DNA of 64,000 nt from Bifidobacterium breve (GTDB lineage Bacteria; Actinomycetota; Thermoleophilia; Solirubrobacterales; Solirubrobacteraceae): the NCBI GenBank assembly GCA_945878865.1, contig CAMCUD010000005.1, positions 1 to 64,000 of the forward strand, read 5' to 3'. A program made the translations under genes and the position numbers. This document shows positions 1 to 11,076 of this stretch, one piece after another (position 1 is the first letter of the stretch; the number at the start of each line of letters is the position of its first letter). Below the pieces are notes generated by a model. It did no database searches, was not told the origin of the DNA, and was given only the letters and a program-made list of their open reading frames with translations.

Positions 1-473
1 TGCACACCGGCGACATCGGATCGATCGACGAGGACGGCTTCCTCTCGATCACCGGCCGCAAGAAGGACATCATCATCACCGCGGGCGGCAAGAACCTCAC
101 GCCGGCGAACATCGAGAACGACCTCAAGTCGACGCGGTGGATCAGCCAGGCCGTCATGCACGGCGACCGGCGGCCGTACCCGGTCATCCTCATCACGCTC
201 GACGAGGAGGAGATCGTCCCCTGGGCCCAGCAGCAGGAGGGCATGCCGACGACGGTCGCCGAGCTCGCGGCGCACCCGAAGGTCATCGAGATGATCCAGG
301 CCGAGGTCGACAAGGCCAACGAGAAGTACGCCCAGGTCGAGCAGGTCAAGAAGTTCGCGATCCTGCCCGCGGACCTCTCGCAGGAGACCGGTGAGCTGAC
401 GCCGACGCTGAAGGTCAAGCGCAACGTCGTCAACGAGAAGTACGCCGGCGTGATCGACGAGCTGTACGGCTGA
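1..473 (+). CDS. Long-chain acyl-CoA synthetase, C-terminal part (5' truncated by window)
   Basis: The open frame enters at base 3 and ends at a TGA. It reads HTGDIG, then [14 protein letters not shown], then the [11 protein letters not shown] segment. These are the A8 hinge and C-terminal lid of the AMP-binding (ANL) superfamily, closest to long-chain fatty acyl-CoA synthetases of the FadD15/AMP-forming type. The enzyme adenylates a fatty acid and transfers it to CoA. The catalytic Lys region (TPTLKVKR) is present near the end. Only about the last 156 residues are in the window, so chain-length preference cannot be judged. It converges with the minus-strand gene that follows, across a perfect hairpin. 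Confidence 0.9.
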   Translation, partial: HTGDIGSIDEDGFLSITGRKKDIIITAGGKNLTPANIENDLKSTRWISQAVMHGDRRPYPVILITLDEEEIVPWAQQQEGMPTTVAELAAHPKVIEMIQAEVDKANEKYAQVEQVKKFAILPADLSQETGELTPTLKVKRNVVNEKYAGVIDELYG

Positions 474-485
474 CGTCCTGCGGAC

Positions 486-522
486 GGTGACGTTCGTCTC
501 GCTGAGCGCGACGAACGTCACC
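486..522. terminator. Bidirectional terminator hairpin
   Basis: A perfect 12-bp inverted repeat (486-497 with 511-522, 13-nt loop) sits between two convergent stop codons. No T-run follows on either side, as is common for stem-only terminators in high-GC actinobacteria. Confidence 0.65.
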
Positions 523-532
523 GAACTCGTCG

Positions 533-1360
533 TCAGCAGTCGCGGGCGACCTGATCGCGGGCGCGGACCATCGCGGCCTCCCGCCGCTTCATGGCCCGGC
601 GCAGACGCTGGCGGCGGGCGCCACGAGCACGGCGGTAGGCGCCGCGCGCCCGGCGGTACGACGCGGTTCGCAGCGTCCGCGCGCGGTGCGCGTCGGCGCA
701 GGCCTGCGAGACAGTGACCTGCGTCTCGAGCAGCGCCAGCTCCTCGGCCTGTCGGGGGCGCGCGCACACCCGGTAGGTCCCCGGCACCATGATCGGTCCG
801 AGATCGATGATCGCACCGGCAGTTCCGCTGACACTGCCGGAGGTCTGGTCGCCGATCCACGGCGCGTCGGAGCACGGCGGACCGTCGACCGGCCGTGGCC
901 ACAGCCACAGCTGCGTCTCGGTGTCGACCTGGCCGAACACCCGCACCCGCACGGGCTCGCCGACACCGACGACGGGGTGGACCGGTGCCAGCGCCAGCTG
1001 CACCACGCCCGCGCGGAGCTCGATGATCGCGGATGCCTGCTCGAACCCCGGCGCGTCGTACTCGTCATCCTCACCGACCAGGCGCGCGCACAGGGCCCAT
1101 GGCCCAGGCGCCTGCTCGGCGAACGTGAACGTGTGGCTGAACGGACCCGAGACCGCCTCCTGGTCACCGGAAAGGGGATCGCAGACCGTCCCGGGCTGCG
1201 CGTGGAAGCGCACCCGCGCGGCGAACGGTCCGGTGCCGCTCACGGTCACCGTGTACACCTCGCCGGTGACACCCTGCGTGGGCGCGGTGACCCGCACCTC
1301 CGCCATCGCGGGCGCCGCAGCCACCAGCGCCAGGGCCCAGCACACCACCAACATCCTCAT
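533..1360 (-). CDS. Secreted protein of unknown function with Arg-rich C-terminal tail
   Basis: 275 residues. Residues 1-20 form a signal peptide (MRMLVVCWALALVAAAPAMA, cleavage likely after AMA). The body looks like beta-sandwich repeats (VTGEVYTVTVSGTGPF), with paired Cys that could form disulfides in the exported protein. The last ~45 residues are strongly basic (YRRARGAYRRARG and similar) and predicted helical. The ATG is preceded by GGTAGGACGC, a usable ribosome binding site. No catalytic motif or known family was recognised. An Ig-like envelope or surface protein is the best guess. Confidence 0.75.
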   Translation of the reverse strand: MRMLVVCWALALVAAAPAMAEVRVTAPTQGVTGEVYTVTVSGTGPFAARVRFHAQPGTVCDPLSGDQEAVSGPFSHTFTFAEQAPGPWALCARLVGEDDEYDAPGFEQASAIIELRAGVVQLALAPVHPVVGVGEPVRVRVFGQVDTETQLWLWPRPVDGPPCSDAPWIGDQTSGSVSGTAGAIIDLGPIMVPGTYRVCARPRQAEELALLETQVTVSQACADAHRARTLRTASYRRARGAYRRARGARRQRLRRAMKRREAAMVRARDQVARDC

Positions 1361-1432
1361 GCGTCCTACCTTTGGTCGGGGTCTCTCCCCTCCCGTAGGC
1401 GCGACCGCGCGGAAACTCGCCCCCCCGGACGC

Positions 1433-2683
1433 TCAGTCCGCGGCGGACTGGCGCAGCAGCGTGCCGGTGGTCTGCTCGAGGATCTTGCGCCACGCCCGCG
1501 TGCGCTCCTCTTCCTGCGCGAAGTGGCGCACGACCTTGCGCACCCGCGTGGCGGAGATCTCGATGCCGTGGCGCTGGCAGATCTCGTAAAACGAGTCGTA
1601 CTCCTCGGCGAGCTTGAGCGTGACCGACTGGAAGCCGTGCCGGGCGATGTCCACGCGCTTGGCGTAGTTCATGATCGAGGTCTCGAACATGAGCTCGTCG
1701 TCGGGCTCGGGCTCGATGAGGACGATGTCGACGCCCGGGTAGCGCTTCTCCCACTGGCGCGCCATCTCGTGCAGGCGCTGGTAGGCCAGCAGCTTGAACG
1801 TCTGGTAGCCGATCTGCGGGAAGCCCATGTCGCTGATCTTGCGCGGGCGCGTGCCGAACAGCGTGCGGTGCGGCTTGGAGAAGTCGTTGACGTACGGGAC
1901 GAGCGGGTTGACGACGACGATGAACTTCGCGCCGGCCTCCACCGCGATGTCGAGGTTCGTCGTCGAGACGATGCCGCCGTCGACGAGCTCGCGGCCGCGG
2001 ACCTCGACGGGCTTATAGACCATCGGCAGCGCCGTCGAGGCCGAGACGGCCTTGGAGATCGGGACGTCGCTCCACTCCTCCGTGCCGAAGACGATGCGCT
2101 CGCACGTGTCGAGGTCGGTCGCGGCGAGGTAGAGCTCGGGGTCGAGTTCGCGGAAGTCGTTCGTGCGGTCCGGATCGGAGAGGACCGTGCGCAGGTAGCG
2201 CTCGATGCCCGCGCCGGAGTACGCGCCGGACGGCAGGCCCTCGGCCACGCCGAGGACGAGGTCGAGCGCGGAGACCTGGCCGAGATCGCCGGCGAGCTGG
2301 CGCAGGAGCTTGACGGTGTGCCACGGCAGCTGCGCGCCCTTGCGGACGAACTCGCCGAGGTTCGGCTGGAGCAGGCTGGCGAGAGACACGTCGCGGAACG
2401 GCGTCGGCACCTGGTTGTTGACGACGCGCATCATCTCCTCGGGCGTGATGCCGTTGGCCGCCAAGGAGGCGACGAACGAGCCCGCGGAGGTGCCGACGTA
2501 GACGTCGAACTCGTTGACCGTCCGGTTGACCGAGAGGAGATCGAGCGCGCGCAGCGCGCCGATCTCGTAGACGCCGCCGGTGAAGCCGCCGCCGCCGAGT
2601 ACGAGGGCGGTCTTCGACCGCTTCGCGCGGCGCTTGCCGCGTGGGCCTCCGCTTCCCGGCTCGAGGTTGACGACCTTGCCCAT
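1433..2683 (-). CDS. Patatin-like phospholipase / acylhydrolase
   Basis: 416 residues from the ATG at 2683. That ATG has GTGGAG six bases upstream and is preferred to the in-frame GTG at 2695. The patatin signature is complete: an oxyanion-hole glycine run (LGGGGFTGG, ~30-37), nucleophile elbow GTSAGS (Ser66) and the dyad Asp in VDGG. A Ser-Asp dyad lipid acyl hydrolase is expected. There is no signal peptide or membrane segment, so it is cytoplasmic or peripheral. The N-terminal ~22 residues are basic (GKRRAKRSK), consistent with membrane-surface binding. It is divergent from the DacB-type gene, with only ~90 bp between the two starts. Confidence 0.92.
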   Translation of the reverse strand: MGKVVNLEPGSGGPRGKRRAKRSKTALVLGGGGFTGGVYEIGALRALDLLSVNRTVNEFDVYVGTSAGSFVASLAANGITPEEMMRVVNNQVPTPFRDVSLASLLQPNLGEFVRKGAQLPWHTVKLLRQLAGDLGQVSALDLVLGVAEGLPSGAYSGAGIERYLRTVLSDPDRTNDFRELDPELYLAATDLDTCERIVFGTEEWSDVPISKAVSASTALPMVYKPVEVRGRELVDGGIVSTTNLDIAVEAGAKFIVVVNPLVPYVNDFSKPHRTLFGTRPRKISDMGFPQIGYQTFKLLAYQRLHEMARQWEKRYPGVDIVLIEPEPDDELMFETSIMNYAKRVDIARHGFQSVTLKLAEEYDSFYEICQRHGIEISATRVRKVVRHFAQEEERTRAWRKILEQTTGTLLRQSAAD

Positions 2684-2776
2684 AGCGATCTCCACTGCAG
2701 TGTAGGAGTTGGACAGACGTACAGCACCAGGGAGAACCCGCAGACCGCATCCCGTCCAACCCCTGTGGTGTTCTAG

Positions 2777-3982
2777 GTGATCGTGCGACGTTCGGCGTTC
2801 TTGATCACGCTCTCAGCGGCCTTTTTCGCCGCGGCATCCCCGGTTTCGGCGATGTCCGCGGGCACCCTCCGGGCGAAATTGAGCAAGGAGATGCGCTACG
2901 CGGGCGGCCTTTCGGGCGCCTACGTGCGAGACATCGGCTCGGGGCAGCAGCTGTTCAGCTGGCGCGCAGACGCTCCTCGCGTCCCCGCATCCGTGGAGAA
3001 GCTCTACACCACGTCCTCCTCCCTGCTGCGCGACGGTCCCGCGTACACGCTGCCGACCGCCGTGACGGCCTCCGCCGCGCCCGACGAGACGGGCGCGATC
3101 GACGGGGATCTCTACCTCGTCGGCAGTGGCGATCCGACGCTCTCAACGCCCGGCATCCAGCGCCTGGCCGAAGACGTGGCCGACGCGGGCGTCACCCGCG
3201 TGCGGAAGGTCTTCGGCGACGACAGCGCCTGGGACCGCCGGATCGGCGGACCGGATTCGTCCTTCGGCTACGACCGGTATCTCGGGGGCCAGCTGGGTGC
3301 GCTCTCCCTCAACCGCGGCTGGAACGGCGGCAAGCTGCAGCCGACGCCGGCCACGTTCGCCGCGACGAAGCTCGTCAGTGCGCTCCGCACCGCCGGGGTG
3401 AAGGTCGGCGCGGTCGGCGGGTCCGGCACCGCCCCGCAGGGCGCCACCGAGCTCGCCCGGATCACGTCACCGCCCCTGCGCGATCTCGTCCGCGCCACGA
3501 ACGTGCCCTCGGACAACTACCTCGCGGAGATGCTGCTGAAGGGCCTCGGCGACCGCTACGGCGTGCTCGGCACCACCGGCGCCGGCGCGGCGGTCGCGCG
3601 CGACACGCTCGACGACTTCGGGATCCGGCCGCGCATCGTCGACGGATCGGGATTGTCCCGGGGCAACCGCACCACGCCGCGACAGGTCGTCCGGCTGCTC
3701 GAACGGATGGCCGCGCAGGAGAGCGGCCCGGCGTTCGAGGGTTCCCTCGCCGTCGCCGGACAGTCCGGGACGATCCAGCGGCGGATGCGCGGAACCGCGG
3801 CCGCCGGGAACTGCCGGGCCAAGACGGGCACGCTCAACGGCGTGAGCGCCCTGGCGGGCTACTGCAAGGACCTCTCCGGCGGCCAGGTCGCCTTCGCGAT
3901 CCTCATGAGCCGGGTGGGCCTGTTCACCGCCCACGGCGCGCAGGACCGCATGGCCGCCGCGATCGCCCGCTACTCGGGCTGA
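2777..3982 (+). CDS. dacB: D-alanyl-D-alanine carboxypeptidase/endopeptidase, PBP4 (DacB) family
   Basis: 401 residues from a GTG start, with a signal peptide (~1-25, cleavage near PVSA). All three penicillin-binding motifs of the S13/PBP4 family are visible: SVEK (Ser72...Lys75), SDN (245-247) and KTG (349-351). The protein trims or cleaves peptidoglycan stem peptides outside the membrane. At ~400 residues it is at the short end of the family, which suggests a reduced insert domain between SxxK and SDN. The stop lies 13 bases inside the convergent VOC gene. Confidence 0.92.
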   Translation: MIVRRSAFLITLSAAFFAAASPVSAMSAGTLRAKLSKEMRYAGGLSGAYVRDIGSGQQLFSWRADAPRVPASVEKLYTTSSSLLRDGPAYTLPTAVTASAAPDETGAIDGDLYLVGSGDPTLSTPGIQRLAEDVADAGVTRVRKVFGDDSAWDRRIGGPDSSFGYDRYLGGQLGALSLNRGWNGGKLQPTPATFAATKLVSALRTAGVKVGAVGGSGTAPQGATELARITSPPLRDLVRATNVPSDNYLAEMLLKGLGDRYGVLGTTGAGAAVARDTLDDFGIRPRIVDGSGLSRGNRTTPRQVVRLLERMAAQESGPAFEGSLAVAGQSGTIQRRMRGTAAAGNCRAKTGTLNGVSALAGYCKDLSGGQVAFAILMSRVGLFTAHGAQDRMAAAIARYSG

Positions 3983-4464
3983 GCGCCGAGGCGCGCCTCG
4001 AGCTCGGCGACCCGCGCCGTCAGCTGCTGCACCGCGGTGACGAGATCACGCTCGCTCGGACGGTGGACCACCTCGAGCTTGAGACCGTCGGGATCGTGCA
4101 GGAACACGGCGTAGTAGCCGGGCGTGTACGCGTACTCCTGCGGCCCGCTCTCGATCTCGCCACCCGCACCGGGGACGTACGCGGCCACCTGGTCGACGAC
4201 CGCGCGTGACGACGCCGCGATGGCGATGTGGTGGATCCCGACGGCGTAGCGGTCGTACGGGACCTCGTGCGCGCCCGACTGGGCCTCGCGCAGGCTGATC
4301 GACCCCATCCCGCCGACCCGGCCGAGGTAGACGACGCGCTCGCCGCGCTCCCCCTCGATCGGCGATTCGCGGATGTAGCCGAGCGGGAGCAGCAGCCCCT
4401 TGTAGAACGCGAGGCTGCGCTCGAGGTCGGTGACGACGAGGTCGAGGTGGTCGATGCCGCCCAT
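3970..4464 (-). CDS. VOC (glyoxalase/bleomycin-resistance/dioxygenase) family protein
   Basis: 164 residues from the ATG at 4464 (MGGIDHLDLVVTDLERS). A longer open frame continues upstream, but it runs antisense through the next gene and lacks coding character. The fold is two betaalphabetabetabeta units: HLDLVVTDL with YKGLL first, then HHIAIAASS and FLHDPDGLKLEVVH. Metal-ligand positions (His near the start, His of GIHHIAI, Glu of KLEVVH) are retained, so a divalent-metal enzyme is plausible. The substrate cannot be inferred. The C-terminus adds a short heptad-like helix (VAELEARLG). Confidence 0.85.
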   Translation of the reverse strand: MGGIDHLDLVVTDLERSLAFYKGLLLPLGYIRESPIEGERGERVVYLGRVGGMGSISLREAQSGAHEVPYDRYAVGIHHIAIAASSRAVVDQVAAYVPGAGGEIESGPQEYAYTPGYYAVFLHDPDGLKLEVVHRPSERDLVTAVQQLTARVAELEARLGAQPE

Positions 4465-4539
4465 GCGACGGCGGAGGCTACGCGCCCCCGGGCGGCTGCG
4501 CCACCACTGTCGTGAACCTGACAGAGAGGCGGGGCGGGC

Positions 4540-4557
4540 GGATCTAGCGTCAGATCC
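4540..4557 (+). promoter_or_regulatory. 6-bp inverted repeat abutting a start codon
   Basis: GGATCT (4540-4545) and AGATCC (4552-4557) are exact inverse copies with a 6-nt centre, and the second arm touches the ATG at 4558. It could be an operator or a start-occluding hairpin. No -10/-35 with good spacing was found, so function is unproven. Confidence 0.3.
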
Positions 4558-6012
4558 ATGCGCCGAACCCTCCTCACCACCCTCCTCGCGGGCGTCGCGC
4601 TCGGCGCCACCGCAGCCCCGGCCGCGGCCGTCACCCTGCACGCCGCTCCGCGCGCGACCGCCACCGCACTGCCCTGCGCCGAAGCGGCCCCGTGCCGGAT
4701 CGACTACGCGCTGGCGGCCGCCGCCGCCGGCGACGACGTCCAGCTCGCGCCGGGCGACTACTACCTCACCGGGAGCACGCCGTTCGCCGGCTTGCCGGAC
4801 GTCGCCGCAGGCGTGGCGGTCCACGGCTCGCCGACAGGGCCGCGCCCGGTGCTGCACGGCGAGATCCTCGCCAACGCCGTGCCGTTCCTGCGGGTGGCCG
4901 GCAGGCTCTCCGACGTCACCGCCGACGTGTCGATCGGCACGGCGCCGGACATCGCCTACGCCCTGTCGCTCGCCGACGGCTCGCTCGCCGACCGCGTCAC
5001 CGTCCATGCCCACGGACGGGCGGGCAAGTGGCTGATGGCCTGCGCGTCGACCGGCGGCGCGATCCGCAACAGCGTCTGCCACGGCGACGGGCCCGGCCGG
5101 GTCGACGGCGTCAACGGCATCACCGGGAACCCGGTGACCTATGAGGTCCGCAACGTCACGGCGATCACCACGGCCGCCACGGGCTACGGCGTCCACGTCG
5201 GGCAGTCGAACAAGACGACGACGATGAACGTCACGAACACGATCGCCCGCGGCGTGACCGCCGACGTGAGCGCCACCGCGGGCCTGGCGGGCGGCCGGGC
5301 CACGATGAACATCGCCGCGAGCAACTTCACCACGCAGGACACCGCGGGAACCGGGACCGGCGTGATCGCGCAGGGCACCGGCAACCAGGTCGGCGGCGAC
5401 GCGCCGCGGTTCGTCGACGCCGCGGCCGGCGACTTCCGCCAGGCGGACGGCTCCCGCACGATCGACGCCGGCGTGACGGCGAGCGGCAACGGCCCGCTTG
5501 CGCTCGGCGGCACCCCACGCGAGGTCGGGCGCACGACAGACATCGGCGCCGATGAGTTCGTGCCCGCTCCGCCCGCCCCCGCGCCGCCGGCGGCGCCGGC
5601 CCCCACCGCCGATCCGTCACCGGACCCGGGCGTGGCCGGTAGCGCCGGCGGCGGGCCGAAGAGCGCCGAGACCGACACGCTCGCGCCGACGTTGTCGACC
5701 GTGCACCTCGCGCGCCGGTGGCGGACCTCGGCGCGCCTACGGTTCGTCCTCTCCGAGCCCGGGGTCGTCACCGCTCGGATCAGCTCGATGACCACGACCC
5801 GGTGCGGGAAGCCCAAGCCATGCACGCGTCTGCGGCCGCGCGGCCGGATCACGCTGCGCGCCGCGACCGCAGGCCGGCAGGCGCTGCGGCTCAGCCGCCG
5901 CCTTGCGGGCCGGCGGCTGGCGCCCGGCCTCTACCGGGTCGAGCTGTCGGCCGTCGACGCCGCCGGCAACCAGGCGGTGGCCAAGCGCCTGACCTTCCGG
6001 ATCTCGCGGTAA
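4558..6012 (+). CDS. Secreted right-handed parallel beta-helix protein with C-terminal Ig-like domain
   Basis: 484 residues. Signal peptide ~1-24 (LLAGVALGATAAPAAA). The N-terminal two thirds resemble the choice-of-anchor/pectate-lyase beta-helix proteins of actinobacteria: an AAAGDDVQLAPGDYYL start, repeated short beta turns, then FRQADGSRTIDAG and TDIGADEF near residue 330. A Pro/Ala linker (~335-375) leads to a basic Ig-like module ending in GLYRVELSAVDAAGN. It is extracellular. No enzymatic residues can be assigned, and adhesion or polysaccharide binding are both possible. It ends one base before the ligA stop, tail to tail. Confidence 0.85.
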   Translation: MRRTLLTTLLAGVALGATAAPAAAVTLHAAPRATATALPCAEAAPCRIDYALAAAAAGDDVQLAPGDYYLTGSTPFAGLPDVAAGVAVHGSPTGPRPVLHGEILANAVPFLRVAGRLSDVTADVSIGTAPDIAYALSLADGSLADRVTVHAHGRAGKWLMACASTGGAIRNSVCHGDGPGRVDGVNGITGNPVTYEVRNVTAITTAATGYGVHVGQSNKTTTMNVTNTIARGVTADVSATAGLAGGRATMNIAASNFTTQDTAGTGTGVIAQGTGNQVGGDAPRFVDAAAGDFRQADGSRTIDAGVTASGNGPLALGGTPREVGRTTDIGADEFVPAPPAPAPPAAPAPTADPSPDPGVAGSAGGGPKSAETDTLAPTLSTVHLARRWRTSARLRFVLSEPGVVTARISSMTTTRCGKPKPCTRLRPRGRITLRAATAGRQALRLSRRLAGRRLAPGLYRVELSAVDAAGNQAVAKRLTFRISR

Positions 6013-6013
6013 G

Positions 6014-8847
<2,834 letters not shown>

Positions 8848-8858
8848 GACCCGCAGGC

Positions 8859-8864
8859 AGTCTA
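8859..8864 (-). promoter_or_regulatory. Candidate -10 element of surE-ligA
   Basis: TAGACT on the minus strand lies 12 bases before the surE ATG, implying an almost leaderless transcript. No good -35 is visible. Confidence 0.3.
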
Positions 8865-8900
8865 CGGCCCGATCCGGGCGCTCCGGCTCCGTGCGCAGAG

Positions 8901-8933
8901 TCGGCGCAACGTCTGCGCAACATCGGTGCAGGC
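8901..8933. repeat. Three tandem degenerate 11-bp repeats
   Basis: TCGGCGCAACG (8901-8911), TCTGCGCAACA (8912-8922) and TCGGTGCAGGC (8923-8933) follow without gaps. An exact 11-bp period is typical of direct-repeat operators of OmpR/PhoB-type regulators. It sits in a divergent promoter region. Confidence 0.45.
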
Positions 8934-9172
8934 CGGCACACCAAACGGCGTGCGCGCGGGCGCCGCGCGCCAGAACGCGGCTGAAGGCGGGGGAAGGTGA
9001 CGGTCTGCGTCTCACGCGGGCGCCGCTGAGCCCGCGCGCACAGAGGTTCCGGATTCCGGTTTCTCCACAGTGTCGAATGCGACCCCCGCCGCTTCGGACC
9101 ACGGTCCGATAGCCCAGCGCCGAGGGGGTCGCAAAGGTCCGCGCTCCCACCCTCCCCCGACCCAGGAGCACG

Positions 9173-9433
9173 ATGGCCACCACGCCCGCGCCCACCGACG
9201 CCGAGCTCGACACACTCATCAAGGCCCGGCTGAACCTCATCGGCATCGACCTCACGCAGCTGCCGGAGAACGACCCCACGGCACCCGCCGACCAGACCCG
9301 GATCATGGCCTCGCTGCGCTCGTTCCTGCGCAGCACGCCGCCGGTCATCTCCAACTACAAGGCCGACCCCCAGAAGGCCATCCCGGCGGTCTACACCGCT
9401 CCGTTCAGCGCGTGGACGGAGATCGGCCGATGA
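9173..9433 (+). CDS. Small conserved-looking protein translated with the Tat amidase
   Basis: 86 residues (MATTPAPTDAELDTLIKARL...). The ATG has an excellent ribosome binding site (CCAGGAGCACG). The sequence is soluble, helical at the N-terminus (DAELDTLIKARLNLIGIDL), then proline-rich with an SFLRSTPPVISNYKADP segment. Its stop overlaps the amidase start by 4 bases (ATGA), so the two are co-translated and probably act together. The family was not recognised. A small accessory subunit or maturation partner is inferred from the coupling only. Confidence 0.75.
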   Translation: MATTPAPTDAELDTLIKARLNLIGIDLTQLPENDPTAPADQTRIMASLRSFLRSTPPVISNYKADPQKAIPAVYTAPFSAWTEIGR

Positions 9434-11076
9434 GCGAGCTCGAGGAGACCATCGGGAGCGGCGAGACCCCGACCGACCGGCGCATCGACCGGCGGGGCTT
9501 CATGACGCGCATGGCGGCCGCCGGCGCCGCAGCGACCGCCGTGCCGTTCGTCGCCGAATCCGTCGCGCAGGCGAACCCCCTGCCGCTGCTCATCCCCAAC
9601 GAGGACATCCGCCTCAGCGAGGTCAGCGACCTCACCGAGCTCACCCTCGCGCAGGCGGCCACCCTGATCTGGAAGTACAAGCTGAGCCCGGTGGACCTCG
9701 TCGAAGCGCACCTCGAGCGCATCGCGAAGTTCGACGGCACGTACAAGGCGTTCAACACCGTCCTGGCCGACCAGGCGCTCGCGCGCGCCAAGACCCTCTC
9801 CAAGCGGCTGCCACAGGGCCCGCTGCACGGCATTCCGCTCGCGATCAAGGACAACTACTACACGCAGGGCGTCAAGACGACGGCGAACTCGTACATCTTC
9901 GAGAACTTCGTCCCGGACTACGACGCCACGGCGGTCGAGCGCCTCCAGCGTCGTGGCGCGATCGTGCTCGGCAAGACGCAGATGGGCCCGCTGGCGACGA
10001 CCCGCGCGACGACGCCCGACGGCAAAGTCACCACGGTCAACGCGTGGACGCCGCAGACCCCGTCGATCGATCCGGGCGGCTCGTCCAGCGGGTCAGCCAC
10101 GGCCACCGCCGGCCGCATGGCGTGCTCGTCGATCGGCACGCAGACCGGCGGCTCGATCACTGCGCCGTCCAACGCGCAGGGCCTGACGGGCCTCAAGCCG
10201 ACGCACGGCCGCGTCTCGGCGTACGGCGTCATCCCCCTGACGTACTCGCGGGACCACCCCGGTCCGCTCGCCCGTGACGCCAAGGATGCCGCGTACATGC
10301 TTCAGGTCATGTGCGGCCCCGACCCCAACGACCCGCGGACGCTCGGACTGCCCTCGCCGCCGAACTTCGTGACGGCGGCGACTCCGTTCAGGCGCGGGGG
10401 CAAGGTGCAGGTCCGCTACCGCACGAAACTCGGCGTGCTGCCCGGCTACACAAGCGGCACCACGCCGACGGCCCTCGCGCGCAAGGCGATGCTCGACGCG
10501 CTGGCGAACGTCGGCGTCGACGTCGTGGACGTCACGCTGCCGGCCGAGTGGGACGTGCTCACCGGCAACGCGTTCAACAACGTCCGGCTGCCCGAGCGCA
10601 CCGAGCCGTTCCTCGACTACATGAAGCAGGACCTCAAGCTGTTCGGGGTCTCGCTCGGCTCCTGGATGCAGGGGCTGTTCATGTCCGGCGACGAGTGGGT
10701 CAAGGGCCAGCGCGCGAAGTTCATCCTGCTGCAGCGCGTGCTCGACGACCTCTTCGGCCAGTGCGACGCGGTCGTGCAGACGGGCCCGGTCCCGTTCGAC
10801 ATCCTCGGGCTGCCCGAGCTCGCCCTGCCGATCGGCTTCCAGCCGAACGCGACAGCGGGCACGGACATCCCGATCGGGGCGATCATCGGTGGCCAGCCGT
10901 ACGCCGAGGACCGGCTCCTGGCGATCGCGGCCGCCTACCAGGCGGTCACGGACTGGCACTCGCGCCGGCCCGCCGACCCGGTGGCGCCCGCTGCGACGCT
11001 GCGCGGTCTCCGTGACGCCGCGCCCGCCGAGGAGCTCACGCTCTCCCTGGAGGACGTCATCGCGACGACGCAGTAA
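9430..11076 (+). CDS. Amidase-signature family hydrolase exported by the Tat pathway
   Basis: 548 residues from the ATG at 9430. A twin-arginine signal is present (DRRGFMTRMAAAGAAATAV, ~20-38, cleavage near AQA 46-48). The Ser-cisSer-Lys triad of the amidase-signature family is visible: Lys140 in GIPLAIKDN, cis-Ser218 in DPGGSSSGSA, nucleophile Ser242 in QTGGSI. It hydrolyses an amide outside the cytoplasmic membrane; the substrate is unknown. A Tat signal means it folds before export. The last 20 bases overlap the convergent truA. Confidence 0.92.
   Translation: MSELEETIGSGETPTDRRIDRRGFMTRMAAAGAAATAVPFVAESVAQANPLPLLIPNEDIRLSEVSDLTELTLAQAATLIWKYKLSPVDLVEAHLERIAKFDGTYKAFNTVLADQALARAKTLSKRLPQGPLHGIPLAIKDNYYTQGVKTTANSYIFENFVPDYDATAVERLQRRGAIVLGKTQMGPLATTRATTPDGKVTTVNAWTPQTPSIDPGGSSSGSATATAGRMACSSIGTQTGGSITAPSNAQGLTGLKPTHGRVSAYGVIPLTYSRDHPGPLARDAKDAAYMLQVMCGPDPNDPRTLGLPSPPNFVTAATPFRRGGKVQVRYRTKLGVLPGYTSGTTPTALARKAMLDALANVGVDVVDVTLPAEWDVLTGNAFNNVRLPERTEPFLDYMKQDLKLFGVSLGSWMQGLFMSGDEWVKGQRAKFILLQRVLDDLFGQCDAVVQTGPVPFDILGLPELALPIGFQPNATAGTDIPIGAIIGGQPYAEDRLLAIAAAYQAVTDWHSRRPADPVAPAATLRGLRDAAPAEELTLSLEDVIATTQ

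Larger units (their letters stand above)
8848..9172. other. 325-bp intergenic region between surE and the amidase operon
   Basis: Divergent promoter region. It holds the surE -10 candidate, three tandem 11-bp repeats (8901-8933) and, at its plus-strand end, the AGGAG ribosome binding site of the 9173 gene. No convincing ORF or RNA gene was found. Confidence 0.6.

Noticed and set aside
686-2776. 696-codon plus-strand open frame across the secreted protein and patatin genes
   Set aside because: It spans two well-supported minus-strand genes and has shadow-type composition.
3970-5196. 408-residue version of the VOC protein
   Set aside because: The added N-terminus is antisense to the beta-helix gene and lacks coding character. 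The ATG at 4464 gives the normal family length.
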